A DNA stretch of 64,000 nucleotides from Prorocentrum cordatum (taxonomy: Eukaryota; Sar; Dinophyceae; Prorocentrales; Prorocentraceae): positions 77,501 through 141,500 of the forward strand of contig CAUYUJ010014359.1 of assembly GCA_963575745.1 (NCBI GenBank), given 5' to 3'. A program made the translations under genes and the position numbers. Positions 55,950 to 64,000 of the stretch are shown here, piece after piece; within the stretch, counting starts at the first letter, position 1, and the number at the start of each line of letters is the position of its first letter. The notes beneath the pieces were generated by a model. The model did not search any database. It was given only the letters and a program-made list of their open reading frames with translations, and had not been told where the DNA came from.

Positions 55950-56005
55950 TCGCCGCCGCCGAGGAGGCGGAGGAGGAGGAGGAGGAAGAGGAGGAGGACC
56001 AGTGT
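55888..56005. repeat. (GTC)n followed by GAG microsatellite
   Basis: About 60 bp of pure GTC (55889-55949), then GCC and GAG triplets. The minus-strand poly-Asp frame is an artefact. Confidence 0.95.
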
Positions 56006-56354
56006 AAACACAAGGCTCGTCAACGATATAGCAGTCAACCCTCCCCCTCCAAGTTCTTTTTCCGTAGGCCCCGACAGGGGTTCATGTTCACTGAGGGAAA
56101 AGCCCCGTTGGAAGACAACCGTTTGAAAGTCCGGAACTGTGCTGGAACACCATTCCTAGGGCTTCAACGCCGCGAATCACCGTTACAGTTCCGTCGTGAC
56201 GGTCCTGAACCGTGCCAGAACGCCTTTTTGGGACGCCAACCCCGCTAATCCACGTGACTGGTGCGCCCTGACATTCCGACATCGTGCCCCAACAGAATTA
56301 ATCTTCTGGTACGTTAGCCATGAGAGTTTTTTGAAACTACTGCAAGCTCTGAAG

Positions 56355-56750
56355 ACGAGTGTGCGCTGCGCTAAGGCGAGAGCCACATTTTGAAGCAGAG
56401 CCGCCCTCCATCCGTGAACCTCTTTCAGTTTTTAAAACAAATATGCGCGGCGCTGAGACGAGAACCACATTTTGAAAGCGTGCCGCCCTCCGTCCTTGAA
56501 GCTCTTTGGAAATGTTTCAAACGAATGTGCGCGGCGCTGGAGTGAGTCACATTTTTTAAAACCCCTGCATCCGTGAAACTTCCGCAATGCTTTATAACGG
56601 ATGTGCGCGGCGCTAAGGCGAGGTCCATATTTTGAATGCGAGCCGTCCTCCATCCGTGAAGCTGATCTTTTTTTTTGCGATGAATGTGCGCGGCGCTAAG
56701 GCGAGAGCCACACATTGAAAGTGGGCAGCCGTCCCTTCCTGAAAATTTGG
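56355..56750. repeat. ~82-bp tandem repeat, five units
   Basis: GTGCGCGGCGCT-like strings at 56361, 56443, 56527, 56603 and 56686. Units share GGCGAGAGCCACATTTTGAA and CCGCCCTCCATCCGTGAA. Confidence 0.88.
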
Positions 56751-57000
56751 CAAGTTTCAAGCCTGAATATCGTACATGGTGAGGACGTTTCTGGCGAGAC
56801 GCCCAGCCCACCCTTTCTATGTTTCGGGGTGCGGCAGGGAGGAGTTATTAAATCGCTTCGCTCATGCCGCCGGCTCATATTGCCTCGCCGCTGTCATTTG
56901 TCGGGGTGTTGTTGTCAATGCAGTGCGGTTGGGCGGCTGCCATTCTTCGGAGGCGGTGGGTGGCGGGTCAGAGGCCTCACGGATGTTGGTTAGGCTCTCG
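56751..57000. other. No gene recognised
   Basis: Short spacer between a tandem array and the TTGGGG-type repeat. Confidence 0.5.
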
Positions 57001-57625
57001 TGGTTGGCCTCTCAGGGGCCTTTGGGAGGCAGTTTTGAGGCCTCTTGAGGGCCGTGTTAAGGCCTCTTGGGGGCCTCTTGGGGGCCCCTTGGGGCCTCTT
57101 GGGGGCCTCTTGGGGCCTCCTTGGGGGCCTCTTGGGGCTGAAGGCTGGACTTTTCGATTCCTGGTCCCCTTCTTGGGGCCATTTTGGGGCTCTCTTGGGC
57201 CGTCTTGGGCGCCTCTTGGGCTGTCTTGGGGCCATCTTGGGCGTCTTGGGGCCCTCTTGGAGGCTTCGTGGGCCGTCTTGGGGCGGTCTTGGAAGCCTCT
57301 TGGGCCGTCTTGGAACGCCGGTAAGCCGAAAAGTCGAGAACGCCAAAAACCATTGGAAGCTGAAGGAAAATCACAAATTTCTGCCTCTGTGGGCCCTCTT
57401 GGGAGGTCTCTTGAAGGCCTCTCGTGGCGTCTTGAAGGCGCTTTGGGCTGTCTGGAGGCAATCTTTGGCGTCATGGATCGCTCTTGGCCCGTCTCACCCA
57501 TGTTGAACTCTCTTGGAGGCCACTTGAAGCGCACCTGGAGCGCTCTTGGGAGCCTGCTGGGACCTGGCCGGGACCTGCCTGGGACTTGGCCTGGACCTGC
57601 CCGGGATCTTGCCGGGACCTTGCCG
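57001..57625. repeat. TTGGGGCC-type minisatellite, second locus
   Basis: The same short units as 37820-39450. The segment at about 57450-57550 (GATCGCTCTTGG...ATGTTGA...CTCTTGGAGGCCACTTG) also matches the higher-order unit near 38290-38345 in the same orientation, so the long unit, not only the short motif, is dispersed. Confidence 0.8.
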
Positions 57626-57769
57626 GGACATGCGGGGGCACTTTTCGTTTGGGGACCTCCAGGGGCGGCCCCGCACGCGCGAACTAGAAATCTTGTTAAC
57701 CAGTTATCAGAGATCTTAGCACGCCCTTGGCCCGTTGGGCTGGCGAATTTAGAAGGGAGAGGGATGGAG

Positions 57770-57870
57770 TAGGGGGAGGAGGAGGAGGAGGAGGAGGAGG
57801 AGGAGGAGGAGGAGGAGGAGGAGGAGGAGGAGGAGGAGGAGGAGGAGGAAAGAAGAGGAAGAGGAGGAGA
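57770..57870. repeat. GAG microsatellite
   Basis: About 75 bp of pure GAG followed by GAA/GAG decay. Confidence 0.95.
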
Positions 57871-58505
57871 ACCCAGACGTCCGAAGGATTGAACGTTTCA
57901 AGCTGGGTGTTTCCCCCAATCTCGGTCTCCAGGGGCTGTTACCGGGCCCCGAGGGCTATCAGAGCTTGACCTGGGATAAAAAAACGCCCCAGGGGACGGG
58001 GCCCGCGGATTAAACAAAACATATTGTCGGATGTTTGGGAAGAGGAAACAGTCTTTTGAAATCTTCGCCTCCTGGAGACCCGTTTCGGGCCCCTGGGCCT
58101 GCAAAAGTCGATCCAGCACGCAGAACTGATTAGGATGGACCCTGGATGTTGTCCAAGGGTAGATTTTGAGCGGATTTGGCGTTCGCGGCGGTCGACGTCG
58201 TCATCGTCGTCGTCTTCGTCGTCAGGCGCGACGAAGCCCAGATCTCCTCGCGCCTTCCACCGCCGCCCCCCTCTCCAGGAGGAGGCGGCGTGAAGGGATG
58301 GGGGCCCGTGGCTCTGGCGACTCGGAATCGCCCTGGAGATTGCTCGCAATCTTCGGCCTCCGCCCCACGGGCCGTCAAAGAACAGCTCGGGATGGACATC
58401 TGGTTCAGGGAAGCGGTCGAGAGCTACAGGGGCCACGTGCTGAACAAATCGTGACATCGGAGGTCTCGGGGGAAGGGAGATGGGGAAAGAGTAAGGTTAT
58501 GTCGG
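57871..58505. other. No gene recognised; short TCG/TCA triplet tract
   Basis: Mixed sequence, with a GTCGTC/TTCGTC tract at about 58190-58225. Short frames on both strands have no recognisable product. Confidence 0.5.
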
Positions 58506-58509
58506 GCCT

Positions 58510-58651
58510 GTCCCTCTGCAGGGGGAATACTCAAAAATAGTCAAAACATCGTCAGGGGACGTTTTTTAAAATATATTTTCTGACTATTTTTGAGTATTTA
58601 TTTTGGGGGGGTATTCAAAGTTTTTCGTACAAAGTCCCCCTGGAGGGGGAC
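58510..58651. repeat. Foldback (MITE-like) element
   Basis: AATACTCAAAAATAGTC (58526-58542) is the exact reverse complement of 58582-58598, and the outer segment 58510-58526 pairs with 58635-58651 with two or three mismatches. The 3' side carries a ~36 bp insertion between the inner and outer arms. It is AT-rich inside, against GC-rich surroundings. Confidence 0.75.
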
Positions 58652-59714
58652 AGGCTCGACTTAAGGCTAGACCCAGGGCAGCCGTGTCTTTCGGCGACGG
58701 GGCCCGCGCTCCCGCGCACGGGCGCGCAAGCTCCTCCTGCGCCGCGATGCCCCGGGGTCCGGCGGGGCTCGACGGCGGACCGGCCTGGGTCGGCGGCGTC
58801 GGGAGCTCCCGCGCAGGCCTCTCTGGGGGAGGGGGGGAGGGTTTTTCTCTGCTGCCAGGCCGTGGGCCCCTGCAGGGCTCTCGCCCCCCTTCCCCCGGGC
58901 GGGCTTCTCCTCCCACGTCGCTTTCTGAGGGCCCAGGGGTCCCGAGGAGCGGTCCCCTGGAGGCTGGGGGAGGGGAGGGGAGATCCGGGAACGAGACAGC
59001 CGAATCCGCTGGGGGTCTGGTGGGTGAGTCCAGGTCGCCCGAGTGGGGCCAGAGTAGATGAGGCCGGAGGACCGCGCCGCGTCGCCGATGCGTCGGCGAT
59101 GCGGCTCGATTTGAAGCCTGATTTTTCCCATCCCGATGTCGCCGACGCATCGCTGATGCGGCGCGACCTTCCGACCCCATCTACTTCGGCTCCATTAGGG
59201 CAGCCTCCAGCGAGGACCCCCGCTTGTTCACAACGTGGACCCCCGAGGTCTCAATTCCTTCCCAGGGGCCAGTTCTTCAATGCATCTCATCGCCAGCGAC
59301 ACGATAGCTCTCTGAACTATCTTGAGGCGCCTTCGCACCTCGTGGCAAGCATCCAGAACTCAGTTGTTTTGAAACTGTGCCCAAAACAATTTAGGTTTCA
59401 TAACGGCCACAGGCCACGAGTCGACGCTCTGGTCAAGGGGATCTGCGACAGCACTCAGGATGCCGCGTGGCCGGCAACCTCATTCCCCCGTGGGAGAGGG
59501 CCTCAATGCACCCACGCCATTACTTATGACTTGACTTTTGAGGTAACTCATGTGAAGACGCACGTCTGGACTTACAACTTTCAGACCAGGGTGTCTTGGC
59601 CACTTCTCCGTCCAGACCCGTGTTTTTACAGTCCCAGGGCCCGGTGAGTGCCCCCAAAGCGCAAATGATGGCTGAAAGCCATACGTCGTTCGTTTTTTTC
59701 ACCACGCGAGGTGG
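58652..59714. other. No gene recognised
   Basis: A plus frame (58862-59647) and minus frames overlap without known motifs. A local palindrome TCGCCGATGCGTCGGCGA at about 59082 is repeated in variant form near 59140. Confidence 0.45.
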
Positions 59715-59870
59715 TACTCCTTCACATCCGCAGCCTCGCGGTCCACACCCCTCGGCCGCGTCCAGAAGAATTCAGGGCGGCTCTGCACGGATGCCCCGCG
59801 CGGAACGCATCCGCAGGACCGCGTGGCCATAGGATCGTGCCCCGGTGCCCAGATCACGAGGGCACGGACG
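59715..59870 (-). repeat. Dispersed repeat family B, member 4 (inverted)
   Basis: CGGATGCCCCGCGCGGAACGCATCCG (about 59788) is the reverse complement of the core found at 49817 and 53784; the flanks match as well. Confidence 0.6.
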
Positions 59871-60645
59871 TGGCCCATATCCGCACCCTCGTGGCACGTC
59901 CAGATCACATCACATGTCGACGTCATGTGCACGTGTGGTGTGCTCGTCGCTCGTGAGGCGAGGCAAACACTGCTCGGCAGGAGGAGTGGGGGCTGCTTCC
60001 GCCTCCGCTGGGCGCGCGGCCGCGCTATATCCGAGCGCGTCGCTGCCCAGCCCGGCGCGGCGCGTGCTGGGCAGGTGCCCGGCTGGTCCCTCCTGCCCAG
60101 GGAGAGCATCAGGATAGACCAGCTCTGCGAGGAGCCCGGTGGACCGCCTGCCGCCCCTCGCATCCAGAATGAGACGGTGCGCCCGTTTCGGAGGTCGTCT
60201 CCGGGCTGTTGTTGTAGGCCAGGATGGTCCCTGGGAGGGGGTCGAGGGATTTCTTTTGAGCCGATTTGGGTTGGACGACCTTCAGATCTGGGCGTTGCCA
60301 ACGGATGGCGACGGTAGTTTTTTTCTTGCGTGTTTCATGGGGTTCGTCGCCCTGCCACGCGGCCATGAGAGAACGGTTCGATATGAAGAAGCCGGTCCCC
60401 TGGGGAGGCGTCGAGAACACCAAGGGGCCCACGACCCAGAATGCGACGTCGGAGGAGAGGGGCTGCAGCTGCTGCGTCAGGACACCAGGAGCATCACTCT
60501 CAGTCCCGCAGTGTGCCGACAGAGGGGTCGGTGGCGCAAAGTGTGTGCGTGTGTGATGTCTCGGCTTGTCAAGCCAGGCCAGTGCGTGCGCTCTCTTGGC
60601 CTGTTCCACGCCGCGCCGTCGCGCGCGTGGCCGCGACGCCAACGA
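59871..60645. other. No gene recognised
   Basis: Overlapping frames on both strands; nothing identifiable. Confidence 0.5.
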
Positions 60646-60649
60646 GTGG

Positions 60650-60656
60650 ATGTGTG

Positions 60657-60705
<49 letters not shown>

Positions 60706-60728
60706 GCGCGTGTGTGTGTGTGTGTGTT
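60650..60728. repeat. (TG)n/(CGTG)n/(CG)n tract
   Basis: Alternating purine-pyrimidine run: TG, then GTGC units, CGCGCGCG and TG again. Such sequence is prone to the Z-DNA form. Confidence 0.95.
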
Positions 60729-60839
60729 TGTCCTGTGTTTCTCCGCCTCCGTCCTCCTGCACGGTTTGGTTTTTGAGCTCTGATTCGCCTACGCGCGTCT
60801 GGTACGTAGAATTCAAGTAGTTCGCGCCATTCCGCCGAC

Positions 60840-61005
60840 CCCCATGTTAGGCCTCTTGGAGGGGTCTTGGGGGCATCTGGGGGGCGCTTCGGGGCTTCTT
60901 GAGGGCCCCTCGAGGGATTCTTGGGAGCCTCGTAGAGGCCTCTGGGGGCCTCTTGGGGGCGCCTCGGGGGCATCTGGGGGTCTCTTGGACGCGCGTTTGG
61001 TGCCT
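60840..61005. repeat. TTGGGGCC-type minisatellite, third locus
   Basis: GGCCTCTTGGAGGGGTCTTGG-like units, the same short-unit family as at 37.8 and 57 kb. Confidence 0.75.
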
Positions 61006-61425
61006 CTTATTCTGCACCCTTCACAAGGAAGTCGCTTCAAGGCACACGTGGCCCGTTGCGTCGTTTCCGCGGTTTGGACTCAGCCGCGCGTTGGGAGAAG
61101 AGCTGTGTTTTTCTCCCCCCCTCCCTGCCTCAGGAGCAGGGAGAAGACCCCCCTCCCACTCCAGCTCCACCAGGTCGGCAGTAGGCCCACGGACAATAAT
61201 TTTGTCGTGGGTGGTCCGAGGGCGCCCTACTGGGTCTTGGGGCGCCCTGGGGAGGTCAAAGGTCGGCGAACCATGTGCGCCCGATTGAGCGAGGGCATCC
61301 CGTACCCCATCAACCTTGCGCGCGCGCCTCGCGTCGGCGTCGGGCGACGGTCAGGAGGAGCTGGGAGGAGCAGGGAGGAGTTAAAGGATGAGGAAGCAGG
61401 AGAGGAGGAGGAAGAGGAGGAGGAG
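61006..61425. other. No gene recognised
   Basis: Mixed GC-rich sequence; purine-rich at its right end (61350-61425). Confidence 0.5.
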
Positions 61426-61429
61426 GAAA

Positions 61430-61680
61430 CCGCGATACTAATACTAATACTAAGAATCATGCTAGAATTCATTCTTTTACGAATAGTAAGCTTGAGCATA
61501 ATAATAACTACTAAGACTACGAATCGTGCTAATACTACTGACTTGTAAGAGTGTTGATCATAAGGCCAATGGGACAACTAATATTATGACTCATAGCAAT
61601 AATAAGACTATAGTAATAGTGCTAAGAGTGTTAATCATACGACCATTGAGAACTCCTGTTTTTATTATTGATAATAACGG
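61430..61680. other. AT-rich island with ACTAAT/ATA repeats
   Basis: About 250 bp rich in A and T (ACTAATACTAATACTAAGAAT, AATAATAACTACTAAGACTA, TTATTATTGATAATAACGG) inside GC-rich DNA. It looks like a decayed triplet/hexamer repeat or a foreign insert; no gene is visible. Confidence 0.6.
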
Positions 61681-62545
61681 AAGGGGTAGGACGGCGGAGG
61701 ATGGAGGAGGGACCGAAGCAGGGTCGAAAGAAGGCACGGTCGTCCGTTGCCCCTTCCAGTCTGGCTCGAGCCGAGCCAGGGCACCCCGTGGAGCGGTCGC
61801 GGACGCGCCACGCCTCGGCATCGGTCGGCGGCGTGAGAGAGGGAGAACTTGGGGAGGGCCCCTCGCCCTCTCAAAGAACCCCCCGCACCTTCTCAAATGC
61901 CACCCTCCGAGAAGCACCCTGCCCTCTCAAAGACCAACCCGGGTGTGCGGGAGATTTGGCCGCTCAAGCTCCAGCCTGAACCTTGAGGCTACACGCAGAC
62001 GCACGCGAAGATGCTCCTTACATCGCATCAAGAACATGACTCATGAATTGCACCTGCACGCATGCAAGAAGCACATGCGAATTTGCTACACCCATGGGGG
62101 GACGAGAACGTCTTCACAAGACGAATTTGGCGACGGGCGAGGTAAGGGGAAGACGGAGGGGAAGGGGTATCTGAACGCCCGCTATTTTGCCCTACTCCCT
62201 ATTCCTGGCCCCTGTTCCTCGCCCCGCGCCGCGTCACTCCTCCCTAGTCTCTCCTCCTCCCCCCTCCTCCCCCCTCCTCCCACCTCCCCTGCTCCTTGCA
62301 CGCAACTTGCTCATCCCTGCTCCGTCCTCCGCCCTCCCTTCCACCTCCCGCAGGAGGGCTTAATGCCAGCTGCACGCTGTGCACGGTCTCTCGTCCGCGG
62401 AACAAGAAGTGCCACGATAGGGCCCTCCCAAAACGCAATCCTTCCCCTGTGGGGCAGGGGGCCCCATTTGGACCTGCACTCGGGTTTGGCAGGACGCAGT
62501 GCGTGGACCATCGCCGACTTCCTGCGAGCTAGCGTCCCGTTCCAG
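61681..62545. other. No gene recognised; CTCC-rich tract
   Basis: An open plus frame (61526-62554, 342 codons) spans it, but its composition follows a CTCC-rich tract (62220-62290) and no motif is seen. Confidence 0.45.
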
Positions 62546-63885
62546 CTAGAATGATGACAGTCAGGTTACGATCTTTCGATGAAGAACTCTGGCGATTGAC
62601 GGCCCGCCCAAAGTACTGGTCGATATCTGTGCCCTGGGATGTCCTGGGAGTCAGGTGCGTACCGGCAAGTGCGATATCAGACTGGAGCGCAAGTCCAGCT
62701 CGGAAATCGATCGTCACACATGTAAACTACTTGCGTGTGCGGCCAGGGCCTTTCGAACCAGAACTTCAAGGCCCGCATACTCAAACGGTTTGTGCTGTCT
62801 TGCGCATTGTATCAAGTGTTCCACGTTATTCGTATTGTCTCGGACGGTTTACGAGCGACCACAATGTTGATGGAAACTCGGTGGCAGCGTTCTGACGATA
62901 CGTTGTGGGCATGCATGACTGCTATCATGATGTCAGAACGATTGCGCTCGCCTGTGTGCTCATCATCTTGCGAACGGAGCAACTGTACATGCCACAACCA
63001 GCATCACGAGGATGTGTTGGACTGGGTTGCACTGCTTAGGTGCAGTATGCCTTTTCCTTCGCAGGCTACGCAGTCTGGCAATTGTCGCATCGGCTTTCTG
63101 CATCTTGCTCCTTCTTCCATGCATTGTTTGCAGTGCCATCTTTCAACCTTTCAGCCGCATTCCTGCTTCTCCAGCGCCGCGAGGTTCAGGTTCCCATAGC
63201 CACTGGTGACGGTCATATACCTCAAGTCCTGTTTCGAGTGTTTGGGAAGGATGCCGGATCTCAAGATTCTGTTTCTATTATGCAACTTTGCATTGCTTGC
63301 TCAACGAGTTTGTTTCTGGGAGCTGTCTGTTGAGAAGCACATCGGCCGGTCAGCAGCTCACGCAATCCTTATTTTGCGATTGCAGCCATTACGTCACTTC
63401 TTCGTTGCCGTTGGCGAACTGCAGATCCTCTCACACACTCTCTCGCTTTCTTACGCTGGTAGTCCCTCCATCAGTTTTCCATAGGGTCTGCGCCTGTTTA
63501 CTTACGCTTGGACCCTTACCAGACATCCAGCATATTCAGGGGCTGCTCCTGTTCTCCCACTGCTTTCATTTTTTCCGCTGCCCGCGTCACCGTGACTACC
63601 TTCATATCGTTCCCAACATCACCACGAAGCATCTTCGGTCGGCACTATTGGCACCCATTTTTGCCCCCGCCTGGGACAGCAGCAGACGTTCGCGAGGATG
63701 TGGATACCCTTTACGACTCAGCGCTTGAGACTCGTATTGCAAACATGTTGTCGAATTACTACATAGGCCCAAGGCAGCTCCCGACATGTTCCTTTCTCTC
63801 TGCTTCTCTTGGTCCTCCTCCGTGCAGGTCTTCATTCATATCCCCTTATCTCTCTCTCCATCGTGTGTCTCATCATTACGTTGGC
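62546..63885. other. Less repetitive DNA, no product identified
   Basis: Composition here is closer to ordinary genic DNA and triplet arrays are absent. Plus-strand frames at 62551-62895, 62735-63199 and 63288-63728 overlap; none shows a domain I know. Pyrimidine tracts before CAG (for example near 63062) could be splice acceptors, so exons of a split gene are possible. Confidence 0.35.
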
Positions 63886-63889
63886 GTTG

Positions 63890-63972
63890 CTGCCTTCTCT
63901 CTCTCTCTCCCCCTTTTTTTGTTGCTCTCTCGCCCTCTCGTTCTATTTGTTTGCTCTCTCTCTCTCTCTCCT
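63890..63972. repeat. (TC)n-rich tract
   Basis: CTCTCTCTCT runs interrupted by CCC and TTT at the right end of the window. Confidence 0.9.
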
Positions 63973-64000
63973 TATATTTGCGTTTCGTCGACCCTGCGGA

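Overview
The window looks like nuclear DNA of a eukaryote, most likely a core dinoflagellate. It is GC-rich and dominated by simple and tandem repeats. It has no bacterial gene layout and no recognisable single-copy housekeeping gene. A degenerate match to the dinoflagellate spliced leader lies just upstream of one gene. The assignment is an inference; the species cannot be read from the sequence.

Left half (1-36909): two head-to-tail copies of an ~18.3 kb unit, separated by exactly 100 Ns (18550-18649). Each unit holds, in order: a degenerate CACCACATAGCTT minisatellite, a conserved GC-rich block, a 2 kb GAT/GGTGTCCCG array, an ATCGAT satellite, six units of a 73-bp repeat, a ~0.9 kb GAG/GAC polypurine array, a 177-bp direct duplication, and then a two-gene Helitron-like rolling-circle transposon. 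The first gene encodes an RPA-like protein with two OB folds. The second encodes a ~2,960-residue Rep/Pif1 helicase protein. A 517-bp GT-AG intron made almost entirely of a 33-bp minisatellite interrupts the second gene. Removing it joins two reading frames exactly in phase. Copy 2 is intact by inspection. Copy 1 has a 1-bp frameshift and has lost one histidine of the putative HUH nuclease motif. A 17-bp motif, GGTGCTTCTCAGCCTGC, is scattered through the element in one orientation and, inside the genes, always in one reading phase (Gly-Ala-Ser/Pro-Gln-Pro-Ala).

Right half (36910-64000): repeat-rich DNA with few recognisable genes. It contains a TTGGGGCC-type minisatellite with a ~370-bp higher-order unit (37.8-39.1 kb) and relatives at 52, 57 and 61 kb. 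An inverted partner of the left ATCGAT/GGTGTCCCG/GC-block module lies at 39.5-40.24 kb. A 6.5 kb GAT/GCT/GAG array (42.77-49.33 kb) carries a ~2.75 kb higher-order duplication. Other tandem arrays have 91-bp (52.4-53.2 kb) and ~82-bp (56.36-56.75 kb) periods. A dispersed ~200-bp family (GCGGGGCATCCGCG core) occurs at four loci. There are two foldback sequences, a LINE reverse-transcriptase C-terminal fragment followed by a tRNA-Arg-like sequence (54.7-55.45 kb), and an AT-rich island near 61.5 kb. The last 1.5 kb is less repetitive but holds nothing I can identify.

Working together: the RPA-like protein plausibly binds the single-stranded DNA that the Rep nuclease and Pif1 helicase would produce during rolling-circle transposition. 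Most other long open frames in this window are by-products of trinucleotide arrays and were left out.
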